The position numbers and the translations under genes were made by a program. A stretch of DNA of 64,000 bases from Lateolabrax maculatus (Eukaryota; Chordata; Actinopteri; Acropomatiformes; Lateolabracidae): assembly GCA_031216445.1 (NCBI GenBank), contig CM062205.1:20353501-20417500 (forward strand), in the 5' to 3' direction. Below the pieces are notes generated by a model that had not been told where the DNA came from, ran no database searches, and saw only the letters and a program-made list of their open reading frames with translations. Shown here one piece after another: positions 50,425 through 63,904 of the stretch (position 1 is the stretch's first letter; the number at the start of each line of letters is the position of its first letter).

Positions 50425-51665
50425 ATGGCCAGTGAACCCGTCATCCTTAACGTGTATGATATGGTAAGACCCCGCTGCGCTCACTTTTTATTCAGTTTCA
50501 TTCTCTGTTTGTTTGTTGCTCGCCTGTTTGTGATCAGACATCTGCAGAGGAAGTGAACGCACCACCAGAAATAGCAGGCCCACAACACACCTGTTTGACA
50601 TGTGCACTTCGCAGCTGTTTTAATGCTGGAGAGTCAAAGATGACACGAAAAGCAGGCAGCAAGAGTCTGTTTACATCCACATTTATGTATTGTGTGTAAA
50701 TCATTTATCAGTGTGAACAAATATTGATTTTTCTACCTTAATTCTGCTGCTGTGGACCTTAAAAACTGAATGTTAAATTAACATTTCTATGGAATCTGGT
50801 GAGAAGAAGAGCCTGGGCAGTATGTATAGATGTGTGCATGGCCTTATCTGCTTCACTGCATTCATTGGGTTATGAAGTTCTGGTGCATCTACTACATCAA
50901 CCATTATTCAGCACTATCACTGTGTTAGGATTGTGAAATAAGTAAGAGCATCCAGTAACATTTAAACATAAAGGGATTAGAAAGCAGATGATACAATTCA
51001 GTTTCTTATTCCAAACTCAAGCCTATGAAACAAGAGCTTCCCTCAACCCTCTGACCTCTGTCACTGTGCCTACAGCTCACATGATGCACGCACATACAAA
51101 AACACACATGCTCACACACTCACATAAACCCACACACCAGTAAAGGACAACGGTTTTCATTCAGATGTGTGCCCACTCTACTGCTGAACAGCCTCCTGTG
51201 TGAATATTATGCAACATGTTGCTGTAAATCCACAGAATTACTCCATTTATTAAATGATATAACATAGCTGTGATCATATTTAATGATATATGATCACACG
51301 CATACACTACTGTGAATTATAAAAGATTATAAAACTGTTTATAGACATGTGCAGATCGCCCACAAGTGGATCCAAAACGGTTTATAAATGTGTTCAACGT
51401 TCACAAAGACATGTTGCGCCTCAGGGTTTATTCTTGACTCTGAAAATAGCAGTTTGACAAAAAAATCCATAGTCAAGGTCAATTTACTGGAGTGAAGAAA
51501 AAGTATTTCTGAATACATATTCATAATAAATATAGAAAATATAATTAGAACAAGCACTTCATGTGCCAGTGTAGAAGTGTCTTGTTCCTTGTGTGCACTC
51601 CAGTTGAATCCTGTGAGAGAGTGGCGGACTCTGCCACTGACAGTAAAAACATATATACATATATG

Positions 51666-51728
<63 letters not shown>

Positions 51729-54700
51729 ACTAATGAGTGTAAATACATTTAATGGCTATAGAAAAAAAAGAGGAGAGCTTAAGTATATAAAGATTACAAC
51801 TTTAACAAATAAACACTTAATATTTCATTTTTATATGAAAAGACCCATTTTAATTATCTGTTTAAACACCAGCCACAGCTGCTTCATGACAGGAGGATGA
51901 ATAAACACTTGTGTTGTGCTTAAAAGTGCACTATAGTGTGTTATAAATCATTTATTCATCATGCGCATCTGTTTATAAATGCTAAAAGCTGTGTGTAGGT
52001 GTGGGTTAAGTGTTACTTGTGAAAATAATTGTAGGAAGTCTGTAGTTGACAATCAAACTCTTATAGGCTGGTGATCAACATAACACAATCATTTTTATTC
52101 ACTTTTTATTCAAGTGTTTTGAAGCCGCATTCTCCAAATGCTGCTTTTGCTCACTCGGAATCAAATATGTCAACAAGTGTTTTAATCTTCCAGCTTTCCA
52201 AACATGAATCAGCCTACTCCATATTTTGAGAAATTGTACAAAAACATAAAACAACAGCATATTGCCCAAAACAAGACTGTGATTTAAGGAATACTGAAAC
52301 ACGTAAATGTAAAATCCCAAACACAAAGTCAGGTGCAGCTTTGGACTCTCAGCTCTCTCCTGGTATCTTCAAGCTGTCTCACAGATGAGGTCCTCAGTGG
52401 GGCCAAAAGTGACAGCTGCTCAAACAGCTGATTTAATTCCAGCGTGGCTCCGCTGTGCCGGGACTTAACAGGTCATGCAGGGGTTGTGGAAGAGGGAGAA
52501 AGTGATCGTGAGGGCGGTGCCAGTCAGAGTCAGCCTTAAATATATCCCGAGAATTAAACACGAGAAGGCGGCAAGCGCTGCCTGAGAGTGAATCATGTGA
52601 GGAGGGATGATGATGAATCGATCGTCTTCAGTGTGACTTGTAGATGTGTGTAGTGGTGTATGCTGTATCTGAATTGGAGCGTTGCAGTAGTGTTGGCTTG
52701 CAGCATGATTTCACATCGACAGAGAAGTATGTAGTGACTGAAAAAGCTCCACTAATCATCATTTGATCTTATCATTTGATAGTCAGCTTCTCAAAATCTA
52801 ATTTCACTTAGCTGGAAGAATTTATCCTCGTATATTGTTTCCTTCCAGGAAGCTGAGAACTGGTTAAAATATTTCCATCTGGTTTCTGGTATAAAGTGGC
52901 AAAAAGCTAGAGAGCAAAAAGGGTAGAAGTCACTGCGGAAATATGAGAAGGCTATGTTGACACAAAGGAAAATGGTGGATATGCTTTTATTGTATGACTG
53001 TGAGCCCGGAAACGTGTTCTATTATTAATGGGGGACAGCTGGGGCAGTGGGGATAGCTCTTAACATGTTTCCTCAGGGATGTCTAATGGTGCAGGAGTGT
53101 CAGTGGGTGTGGGTGGGGTGTTGGGTGGGGCTCTGGTCCTGGCATAAATTATCCCTTAATAATCTGCAGTGAAGCAACAACAATCCAGGTCAATCACCAG
53201 GATCTTTTCTTATGTGTGAGTTTTCCTCCAACAATCTTACGACTCGTCAGACAGATCAGAGACTCAGCGTGTGCTTGGTTGTTTATCTGCCCTTGTGATG
53301 TATCAGTCCTGGGTGTTTCCCTTGTTGTTTGCCCAGTGCATGCTGGGATGGTAACGATTCATATTTACCGTACAGACATGAGAGTGGTATCGATCTTCTC
53401 ATCTAACTCTCAGCGAGAGTGAGGATTTCCCCCATAATGTTAACTGAGAGACAATGCTCTTGAGCAAATCATTGTGATCCACAAAATCTAAAGACTAATA
53501 TCTTTAAATATTAATTATGAATCTATGTTACATAAAAAGGTCTATCAGCATTTTTGCACTGATGTATAATTTATATAGCAATCAAGTATTTTTCTGAGAC
53601 TGAATATCCTGTATGTAAGGCTACAGTATCATAGTATTTTCTGTAGAGCTGCTGCATTGTGTCTTTCTCAATAGAACACAAAATTACTCTTGATATTGAT
53701 CCTAAATGAAGTCCCCTTCGTAACTCTCTCCTCCTCTCTTTCTCTGCAGTACTGGATAAACGAATACACTTCCAATCTGGGTATTGGAGTCTTCCACTCA
53801 GGCATTGAGATATATGGCAGAGGTAAGACATTTCCTCCTTTTTTCTTCTGTTTCTTCTTCTTCTTCTTGTCTGTGAAATCCCATTACAGTTTATCAGAGC
53901 AGAGTCACCGCAGGCCAAACTCAGACCTGTGCATACTGTCTGACCATGAGGCGTGTGGGGGCTGCTTTCACAGACACAGATGAAGTCTGGTTTTAAAAAT
54001 GGAATATGGAATTGTGTCCCTAATAACATGACCCCATTTCTCTGGGTTGAGTCATCACTGACTCACTGTGTATTGTGTGTGTATGTGTGTGTTTGTGGTT
54101 TGAAAGGCAGAAACCAGCGTGAAACTAGATCACTGGGAATTCCATTATGGCCTTGCAACCAGAAATATTGGCTCTGTGCAGTGTGAAATATGATGATAGT
54201 AAAAATATACAGTTCTTACTAGGCCAGGAAATAACTCCTTTTTATGGAATTTCAGCATATCATTTCGTGCTTGCAGCATATTTTTGCATAATGACCCCAT
54301 GAATTTAATCATTTTGTATTTAATATAGCACTGTATAATATATACTATAACTTCTACCACTGCCCACAGGTAAGTTTTTTCACCAAATCAGGGGTGGACA
54401 AAGTATTCAGATCCTATACTTATGTAACAATAGCAATACTGCAATATAAAGATACACATAAAATCCTGCATTGAAAAAAAAAAAAAGTAAAAGTAAGTAG
54501 GTATTATTAGAAAAATGTACTTAAAGGTATAAGTTTAAAGTGAAGTATTAAAAGTGCTGATAATGCAGAAAAAATCCCCCTGTGAGTGTTATATTATTAT
54601 ATAATTTATTATGTATTATTAATAATTGCTTTATTGTGTAAGTGGCATTTTACTGTGTTGGCTGATCAAGGTGGAGCTCATTTAAACTTTTTTAGATACT

Positions 54701-56423
54701 GTTGGGTAGTTTAATCAAAATATTTTATAAGCTTATCATATGTTTTGTTATATTAAAGTAACTGAAGCTGTCAGATAAATGTAGTGGAGTAAAAAGTATT
54801 TTTAGGAATATTTCTCTCTGAATTGTAGTGGAGGAGAAGTATAAAGTTGCATAAAATGGAGAGTGAAGTACCTCAAATGTGTACTTCAGTACAGTGCTTA
54901 CCTAAATGTACTCAGCAGTATATCTGTTGCTGCCCCATAAGGCTGAAACAGCACTGTGTGTTTGTTGTTATGATGTATAAATTCAATTTAAGGGACTCTA
55001 TTCGATATGCTGCCTCTCGTGTTCCTCACTGTTTTCCATTGTAATGCTGTAAATACAGGGCAGAGAGGCCTGTAATTAGCCAGGCATAATGATTTAAGCA
55101 CAGCGTGTCTGTGATTAATTGCTTTCTTCTGTGTAATTATCGTTGTTTGGTGCTTTCATTCGCAGAGTTAACCTCTGTTTTGCATCTTTGTCCACACAGA
55201 ATTTGCATACGGGGGTCATCCTTACCCTTTCAGTGGCATCTTTGAAATCAACCCCGGGAATGCTGCTGAACTGGGCGAGACATTCAAATTCAAGTGAGTG
55301 TCCATTTTAGCATACAATACACTGTGATGTTGTTAATGTTAACAGTGGAGATGAGTGTGCTGACATATCTTTTTCTGTTTTCTAACAGGGAGGCCATTGT
55401 TTTGGGCACCACAGACTTCACAGAGGAGGACATAGATAAAATCATGGAGGAACTCGGTAAAGAGTTCAAAGGCAACGCCTACCATCTAATGCACAAAAAC
55501 TGCAACCACTTCTCCTCGTCGCTGTCTGAGGTCAGCCTGAGAACGCTGTTACTGCCAAATGTTTTTGTTTAAGTGTTCCTACTTGTACATATTGTTCACA
55601 AACTATAAGATACAAAAAAACTACAATATAAGTAAGACTAAAACATCCTATTACATGAAAGTTTGTCAACAGAAGTAAACTTAAAGGGGCACTCCACCAA
55701 TTTTGCACATCAAGGTCAGGTTAGTCGTCATGAGTACTACTCAGCCTGTTGTGTAACAGTTGTGTAATGTCTTCTATGGCTCTGAGGGGAGCTTTTTAAA
55801 GTTTGGAAAAATAACTCTGTTAATGTCATCAGGGTTATATCAGCTTTGGCCTCGACACTATACGTTTTTAGCCTTGGCTCTAGGAAAAGCAATGTCGGTC
55901 CACCACTTCGGTCCAGACAAAAATATCTCAATAACTAATGGATGGATTGCGATGAGATTTGTTACAGACATTCACGTTCCCCTGAGGATGAATTGTAACA
56001 ACTTTGCTGATCCCTTAACTTTTTATCCAGCTCCATCATCAAAACAAGATTTCAAAATAAAATGTAAATTTGTCCAGTAGTACTTTGGTTTGTGATCACC
56101 TGCTTACTAGCGACTTTTTTGGTTTTGGAGCTTGACCCATTGTAGATTTGACCCATTGTGACACTTATTCTGACCTCTTTCAGTTGCTGTGCGGACGGGA
56201 AATCCCTCGCTGGGTCAACAGACTGGCATACTTCAGCTCCTGCATCCCCTTTCTGCAGAGCTGCCTACCCAAGGAGTGGTTGACCCCGGCCGCCTTGCAG
56301 AGCCACATCAGCCTCGGCCTGCACAAAGAGGAGCAGAACGAGTCGAGCGACGAGGACCCTTCGTCCCCGTCCGGAGCGGCAGCCACCGGCTCCTCCCACA
56401 GCTGTCGCCACACGAGGGTGTGA
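50425..56423 (+). CDS. desi2: Desumoylating isopeptidase 2 (PPPDE1 cysteine peptidase)
   Basis: DESI proteins have the PPPDE thiol-peptidase fold; DESI2 is described as a SUMO or ubiquitin isopeptidase and as a protein S-depalmitoylase. Coding exons: 50425-50463, 53750-53822, 55200-55293, 55389-55530, 56184-56423 (TGA at 56421-56423), GT-AG and in phase, 195 residues (human 194). The start MASEPVILNVYDM leads into YWINEYTSNLGIGVFHSG with catalytic His29. FAYGGHPYPFSGIFEINPG is typical of the family, and HKNCNHF carries catalytic Cys107. The C-terminus is polar and acidic (ESSDEDPSSP) and ends SCRHTRV, like the RHTKL end of the mammalian protein. Intron 1 is about 3.3 kb. Confidence 0.96.
51664..51725 (+). 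repeat. Compound TA/GA microsatellite
   Basis: (at)n of about 12 units runs directly into (ga)n of about 17 units, in desi2 intron 1. Confidence 0.9.
54386..54925 (+). repeat. Dispersed repeat family C (MITE-like), long copy
   Basis: Begins caggggtggacaaagtattc, continues through agtaactgaagctgtcagat and agtggagtaaaaagtatttt, and ends near cttacctaaatgtactcag. The outer parts are roughly inverted versions of each other (AAGTA/TACTT-rich), as in a non-autonomous DNA transposon. I recognise the sequence as common in percomorphs. It lies in desi2 intron 2. Confidence 0.65.
55880..56045 (-). repeat. Dispersed repeat family B, copy 3 (opposite strand)
   Basis: The reverse complement contains gaatgtctgtaacaaatctc, gcaatccatccattag and gaccgaagtggtggaccgac, matching the copy at 20985-21150. 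It lies in desi2 intron 4, 140 bases before the last exon. Confidence 0.7.
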
Positions 56424-57490
56424 ACTGCCCCGCGTACACGGACCCCGGGACCTTCCTGCCACCTCTGCTAGTGGCTCAAGTGGCATTAGTAGGCTTGAAC
56501 AACCACCTGACCTCATACTGTTTGTCCTCTGAGTAAAGACGCAGGAAAAGAGCTGCTGCCAGAGACTTCCGACGTACAGAGACCCTGCCTGTCCTTTCTG
56601 CAGACAACAGGATGACAAAGACAGAGGCCAACCTTGACCTGGGCACCGAAGCGTGGCTCAGACTCGACAACAACCACTTGTAGAGCTGACGTTTGTAGTA
56701 CATTATTATTAGTCTTTTCCATGAACTTTTAAACCTTTGTCAGCCTTGTTCCCTGCCCTGCCTTCAGAGCTGCTTTTGTAGAATAACTAGATAGACACCT
56801 GAGGCTACTTATAGTGACATTACCAGGAAACTGCTAGTCTGCTCAATTTCAACAAGTTCTCGTTCAATAACCTCTATGTGGCCTTCAGTTGATATTGTTA
56901 ACTCTGCTTTCTATGTGTGGAACTTAAGTAGTTAACTGTGGCCATTTTAGAGTGTTATCGGGTTAAAGAGCATGGCACTGATGGTTCCCTGAGTTCAGTC
57001 TGAACTCGAAAAAATGTTGCATGTTGAAAGAATTTGACAAAGTATCCAACTAAACTGAGACGCCAAACTTCTGATCATATCATCAAGTATTTCTCCTCCT
57101 TTTCCTTTTGTAAAAGAAATGATCCAACCTGGGACTTGTTTTAAACAGTAAACTGGTTAGCTGCCAGTGTAAACAATCAAGGGCAAATATTGTTCAGTTT
57201 AAATAGTTGCTGTTCATACAGCCTTGGGCAGCCCAGTCACTATCTGTGAACATCTCAGAGACACAAACACAAAGAAAGTCAAGCTGCTACACTGACAATT
57301 ATTGACTTTGTGAATTAGTACAATTTTTGTCTACGCTTTTATACCCAAATGGTCTTTATATTATAATGGTGCGTTAACTTCCAGGTTGGGAAATGTACAT
57401 TTTCACCCAGAGAATGTTCCTGCATGATACTGGTCTTAACACCTTTTTCACCATTAAACCAATAAAGACTGAGCTGCCATGAGAAAATCC
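56424..57490 (+). other. desi2: 3'UTR of desi2
   Basis: About 1 kb of non-coding sequence ending near AATAAA at 57461-57466 (accaataaagac). Confidence 0.55.
57461..57466 (+). terminator. desi2: Candidate polyadenylation signal of desi2
   Basis: AATAAA about 1,040 bases after the stop codon. Confidence 0.55.
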
Positions 57491-57639
57491 TTTAAATTAC
57501 AGTAGTCATTACAGTTTCTGCATTTTGGGAAATACATTTTTTCCCTTTCTTGCTGGGAGTTAGAAGAGAGATATATGAAGCTACAGCAACTAATCAGCTT
57601 AATTTTGCAAATAGACTGGAAACAGGAATGATGAAAGAA

Positions 57640-57850
57640 TCAGAACCAGAATAAGAATCGAGTTTATTGCCAAGCAGGTTTTCACATACAAGGAATCTGC
57701 TGTGGTGTATTGGTGCATGACAATAAAACGGAGAGAATAAAGATAGTTGAAGTGGAAGACAAGTAGTGCAAAAGCCACGAAACATAAATATAAAAAATAA
57801 AAAAAGGAATAGAAATATTTACAATACAGAATATAATAAAATATTAAAAT
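57640..57850 (+). repeat. Possible dispersed retroelement tail
   Basis: gaatcgagtttattgccaag, then caggttttcacatacaagga and an A/T-rich end with several ataaaa words. I recall similar sequence recurring in fish genomes, but there is no second clear copy in this window. Confidence 0.4.
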
Positions 57851-59880
57851 GTGAGCAATTTATACCTTTTTTTAATATGACTTTAATATGAAAATGTTGT
57901 CCAGGGAATGTGCAACAGTTAAGAGAAAGAAAGCTCACCATTTAACACATTATATGTTTGTTGTTTAATCCATTCAAATGGTGGTTTTATGGTGGTTATG
58001 GGCAGGATTATTTCTTGGCCAGGAGCAGTTACAAGCATCCAGCAGAGAGTGGGAAGTTACCGGGCCTCGTGTCGTTTTTTTACACAGTTTTTGTTTGGAT
58101 GAAACAAATGAGATATAACATGTTGATTACTTAGCTTTACAGGTTCTGGCTGAATTTTTAACCTTTGGACCAAGCCAGGCGAGCTGTTTCCAGTCCTTAT
58201 GCTAATCTAAGATAACCGGCTGCTGCCTGAAACTTCATGTTTATCCCCGAGGCACGACAGTGGAGTCAATCTTCTAATACAACTCTCAGCAAGAAAGCGT
58301 GCATATATATTCCCATAACGTCACTATTCCTTTGAGACCATATTTTTATGTTTGATTTATTTCAACTGTGAACTAAACTGTGACACATTTACAGATACAA
58401 AGCATTTTAATGATAGTAAACAAACGTTTTTAAGAAGTCACTCATACCTCTGAGGTTGTGTTTGTTGCGGTGAGGAGATCAGATTCTTATAAAGGGAAAA
58501 TATAATGTCATAGAGTTATTTGTAATCATTGTGGTTTTAGCCTACATGCAGGTAAACAACCCCATTAATGACTATTCCCCCCTCTGATACTGATGATTAT
58601 AATGATGATGAGAAACATCGGCTCGTTGCAGTCTTACTTATTTTAATTCATGTCGCTTGCTTTTTTGAAATGCAAAAGCTCAGTGAACCAGGCCACGTGT
58701 GATTTTAGTCGTTTCCCATCCCTCCTGCTGTAGTGTGTTTATGGACAGCTACCCTTTCTCAGGAAGGAAATCACATGGCTCGTAATAGTGACAGTCATCT
58801 CATTCCTGCTCAACACCTTCATGAATGGGGTTGAAAGTGACAATTAATCATTTTACTTCTTCTTCATGTTCTTAAATAAGCTATATTCTTAATTATTTTT
58901 GATGTATTCTTACATCTCACCAAGTGTATTGTGTTCAGATGTCGGTATATTTTGAGTTGACAGGAGCTGTGCAGTGATCAGTACTCCATTGCTCAAAAGT
59001 CTTTGGCACTTTCTACAGAGCAGACCAGGCAGGTATTTTTTTCTATTGTACTGTGTCCAACCTTAACCTTGTATTTCCTTTTCCTAACCCAAGACAATTT
59101 CAAGAATGATGATATAGTACTAGAATAAAGAGACAGAATAACAAAGAAATGTTGGTGTTGCTTCTTCTGTTGTTGCCTAGAATATGGGTAGGGGTGGGCA
59201 ATGTGAGGATATATGCTGTGAAACAACATACATTTGTTATAAGCAGTGAGCAATATTGGAATTATATATGATTCTAAGCATCAATATAATGATATCTTTG
59301 GAATTTGTCAGGTATTTAACTTAACTTTCACTTTATAAGCCAAAAAATAGACATTTTAAGATACACATTGGCAACTGAAAGAACTGGAAAACATATACAC
59401 TGTTATATTAATCAGGTATCAATATCAGCTAATCACAGATGTATTATTGTCAGTGTATATTTTGGCCAGTAACTAACAAGAGAGAGGGAAATGCGTCTCT
59501 ATTAAAACCAAATTCACTGAAGGCAAATTTAGGATGTTTGTTCATGTTATGTATTTTTGTCTTATTATTATGTATGGTTCTTTAAAACTCAAATATAAAT
59601 ATCAGTGTCTACCTCAAAAATCCAGTTTCAGTCAGGCTATATACCTAAATATACAGTTGGGAATGACAAGAGTAATTCAGTAAATCTAAAAAATAAACAA
59701 AACAGCAATATGGAGAAAAATAATATAATGCTGAAATGAATGAGAAAATGACATTATTAGCAGAAGACGAAAATATAAACATAAAATATAATTATATATA
59801 ATATAATATAAAAAATATAATTATATGAAACTGTGAACATGTCATTTAGAGATATTTAATACAAACACTGGATTTCTTGC
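57851..59880. other. Intergenic region between desi2 and srsf5
   Basis: About 2 kb of AT-rich DNA with a dense A/T tract (atataatataatataaa) around 59780-59825. No gene, RNA gene or named repeat was recognised. Confidence 0.5.
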
Positions 59881-60089
59881 GTCACTACGTAACGTAAGTA
59901 TACAGCCTGCTACCGACGTGGGTTGCCAAATCCGTGTATATCCGTCTGTTAGGATTACAATTAACTCCGCCTATGTTCTTTATTAATAAAAGCATTTTTG
60001 TGCATTTCATCTAGTGAAGCTGCTGTGTATTTCACTGTGATAAATTAATCCACCACCGCAATACTTGTTTGAACGACAAATGGTCATAT

Positions 60090-60295
60090 TCAACCGAGTT
60101 AAGCATTAAGTGCTGCGGAAAACGACCAAGCCCCAAAACTGGCAACGCGAGGGGCAGCAGCATTTCCTGTTCCCCGCTCTTTGGACCCGCCCGCCATTTT
60201 GATAAAGTCGAGCAGAGCTCAGACGACGCAGTCAAAGTTGCAGCTCACCAGCGACGTAAACAACCAAACCTGAGACTCTCTGAGGGAAACAAAAG
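60090..60295 (+). promoter_or_regulatory. srsf5: srsf5 promoter and non-coding exon 1
   Basis: CpG-richer sequence ends at a donor AAAAG|GTGAGG (60295/60296). The next acceptor is at 61695, with ATG nine bases into exon 2. Exon 1 is therefore untranslated. Its start, perhaps near 60180-60220, is not defined by sequence. Confidence 0.5.
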
Positions 60296-61704
60296 GTGAG
60301 GATCTGATTGAGTTCGCGTAAAACAATTTAATGAACGTAAGTACGCTTTTTTAATTACCTCCTGTGTTGTCTGTTTGTCCTGAATAGTGAATTAATCCGC
60401 GTCTGTGTAACGTTAACCAACCGTCGGTGGCTAACGCTAATTAGCTCGGCTTAGGTAGCTGACCTCGAGGCAAGCTACAGCCGTCATGGAGGCACCAAGA
60501 GACAAAATAAATGTTTTTAACCCGGGTAAAGAGGTTCATGTTAGACAGCTGAACTAGGGTGGTTACAGTGCACCTTTTTATATTTTCCACGACGCATGGA
60601 TTTAAGATTAAAGTGAGAAATTTAAAGATAAACCTAGCAGCGTGTCGTCGTAGTGAAGGGCTGGACAGCTGAAGTTGGGCCTCAGCGGCTGATTTCAGCC
60701 CAGATAACAGATAGTCTGTAAGGATTGTAGGTTCACTCACATTAGAGGAGTTGGAAATGTTAGTAATCAAGCGTGACTCGATATTGTTTTAGAGATGAGT
60801 ATAATTAACTTATAGTTTGAGGCTGTAGTTTGTGGTTATGTTGAATTGTAATGTTACGTTATTGTGTTACACTGAGATACACTCTTAATATGTTATCTAC
60901 CTCCATTTATATTTTTAAGGCAAGACTTAATAATAATAATAGAAACTCCTCCTAGTCTAATGTAAGAAAATTCAACAGCCCCTGAAATTACAGCACAACC
61001 TACAAAATGACCGTAGATGTTGACTGAAACCCTTTTTAAAACAGGTCAAACAAAACCTGAACATTTTAACCTTATTTTAGGTAGGAAATCATTACAGTGC
61101 ATATATTATTATTATTATTATTAGTATGACTACTACTACTATTGTTGTACTAAATGTAACGTGTGCACCTATAAAGTGTGTGAATAAATAATGGAGATTA
61201 TTAGTTTCTAGTGTATGCTATCCTGGGGCTCAACAATACTGAAACTGGTTTGACCAGACCTGGGTGATCTGATGTTTTGATCCTGTTCTGGTTTGCTTAG
61301 TTTCACCAGAGTCGTTTTCACAATAGACCTGGCTTAATGAGACACTATTTTGATATTTTCGATCAATAGAAAAAAAAAGTTTCAGAAACCAGTATGCTGA
61401 GTGCTCATGAGTAAATCATTCTAGGTAGATTTTATTATTATTTTTTTTTTTTCAATTTAAATTTCAGCTATGTTGAGAGGTGGTGAGAATCTGCAATTTT
61501 GACTCTCTCTCAATCTCACTAATCAGTACTAGATCTGTTAATAAATAAGCTTGGGATTTGCATACTGGGAAATGTCTTAAATTAATGATTGGCTAAGTGA
61601 AGTCAACATGTTAACCTTCATGCATCACATATTAAGCTGTTTTTATGCCACTTTTCCTAATGTTTAGTAAATATTGTGTTTTTTTTCCATTTCAGGAGGT
61701 AACA

Positions 61705-63904
61705 ATGAGTGGTTGTCGTGTCTTCATTGGCCGCCTCAGCCCACACGCCAGAGAGAGAGATGTGGAGAAGTTTTTCAAGGGATACGGACGGATTCGGGAG
61801 ATCAATTTGAAGAATGGATTTGGCTTTGTGGTGAGTGACTTACCACATTGTGTGATTATGAGTCCTGATCTTTTCCCGTTTTTATGTTTAGAAAATAATC
61901 TTTTGTTTCCTCTCTTTTCAGGAGTTTGATGACCACAGAGATGCAGATGACGCTGTGTATGAGTTGAATGGGAAAGAATTGTGCAGTGAAAGGTAATAAT
62001 TTAATCTTTGATGTTTCTTGGTGGGACTGTAACCTATAGGAAGTATATCATTTGACTACCATTACAGGAAGATTAGGAATTAGTTATGTTCACCATCCTC
62101 AATACATATTTTTGGTTACTTAACACTTGTACTGGCTTTGGTGTAACTCACTCAACTTCTTCTTTTTTTTTTTTTTTTTTTTTTGAGGAACTACCACCAT
62201 TACTCAAGCTTCTTCATTTTGTAGTTAAAATGAGTAAATGCAATACAGATATACTGCTACTTTCTTGCAGCGCCATTTTTCTTTACAATCCAAATACCTG
62301 GGAATATTTTCCAAACAAAATTGAAACCACTGTAGTCACTAGGATTTCAGGTCTGCTCAGTGTGTATTAAGACTCAAAGGGGCAGACGTGACTCAAGAGT
62401 GGGTCAAACCAGTTATGATGTTACTGCGGGTGACTGTTTTGAGGGGCAATGAAAATAATAATCAAATACCAAACATAATTTTTGCAGCAGACCTTCAATT
62501 TCGCCTGTGAATAAAAGGCTGGATTTAATTTGATATTCGTAGCGGTGACAACAGTTGACACTGTTCAGACTTTGTCCAAATGCAGAACTGTGAATCAGAA
62601 AATATGCCCATATCACAGTAAAATCACCAGCCCGTGTGCTGGCAGAGTCCTGGCAGTTGTCTCGTTATTCACTGTTGATTTTTCAGCTCTGGCATTTGTC
62701 TCTAGATGACATCCCTACAAATTTGTGTTGATGCAGTAAAAACACCAAGTTTTATCAAAATTAAGGATTTATTTTAAGTCAGCCCACACAGAATTTATCT
62801 ATCGTAGACTTTCAATCACCAACCTACATTTCCTCCTACATCTGACCGTATAATCCTGACAATTTGTCGTTGTTCTTTTCAGGGTCACTATCGAGCACGC
62901 TCGCTCCAGAAGAGGAAGAGGCGGCGGCCCTGGAATGGGACGTTTCAGCAGTGGTGGCGGCGGAGCTGGTGGCGGTGGCTATCGCCCATCTCGCAGCAGT
63001 GGATCCAGGTAAATTTCTCTTTTAAATATATTCCTGAAACCTTAACTAACTAGTTAGTTAGAACTTCTGCTCATGTTTTGTTTCAGTTAAAGATGAAAAT
63101 AGTTTCCATCAAATTTCCAGCACAGTAAAACTAATATTACAGGTTTCTTACCCCATCATTGCTTCCTAGTGTTGTAGATGTTAATACAGTCAGGTGAAAT
63201 GTTGTCTGATATAAAGAATAAACTGTTCACTGTTGCTTTATCATATGTCTGCTTGGATAATTTACAAATGAGTTATGAAGAAACAGGAGAGCAACAAAGT
63301 AGCAGACGTGTATTTGCCAACATATTTCTGAGTAAACGATTATTAAACGTGTCACTAAAAAGCTCATTTTCTCCTGCCCACATAAAGAGAGGACACAGTT
63401 TATTTTACTCATCTTTTGGTTTTATTTAGTCATCATACATTGTACTTGATTGTAAAGAGAAGGCGTATATCTTCCATTTTATCTAATTGTGCCAAAGTCA
63501 AACAAAGCGCAGTGAATTATGACAGCTGAGCCTGTGTATTTATCAAAGGACACAAATCGTAAAGTCAAGAGTAAAAAAAGTATGAAAGACTTATTTGATA
63601 AGAATACAATTGCATTGTTTGGCTTACTTTCTTTGACTACTCTTTCGAGCAGCATTATGTAAGATAAAATCAAGTCATCAATGTGAGCCTGTTGTTCCAC
63701 CTTTTACCACCAATTCAAATATTGACACAGCTCTTAGGCTGACAGAGTAAGTCCAACAGCAGTGAACAACCCCTCTTTTCACAAGAAATGTCGTATTAAA
63801 GGCAGTATTTTATTTATTTCTGCTGGCCGGACAGGTATGGCCCTCCAGTAAGGACGGACCACAGACTTATTGTGGAGAACCTCTCTTCACGGATTAGCTG
63901 GCAG
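61705..63904 (+). CDS. srsf5: Serine/arginine-rich splicing factor 5, N-terminal part (cut by window end)
   Basis: SRSF5 (SRp40) binds exonic enhancers through two RRMs and promotes exon inclusion with its RS tail. Coding exons present: 61705-61830, 61922-61992, 62883-63008, 63835-63904, all in phase; later exons lie beyond the window. RRM1 (residues about 4-72) shows RNP2 CRVFIGRL and RNP1 GFGFVEF, the latter split by intron 2, plus DADDAVYELNGKELCSERVT. Then comes a Gly-rich linker (GRGGGPGMGRFSS, GGGGAGGGGYRPSRSSGSR) and the start of the pseudo-RRM, RLIVENLSSRISWQ. MSGCRVFIGR and ELCSERVTIEHAR fit SRSF5 better than SRSF4 or SRSF6, which start MPRVYIG. Fish have two srsf5 genes; I cannot say which this is. 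Confidence 0.92.

Noticed and set aside
49362..50484. Multiple frames around the desi2 promoter, including (CV)n stretches
   Set aside because: Products of the CA and CTC microsatellites and C-rich DNA; not conserved-looking.
58590..58620. Box C/D snoRNA-like words (tgatgatt, atgatgatg)
   Set aside because: No paired terminal stem or correctly spaced C and D boxes; it is simple ATG-rich sequence in an intergenic region.
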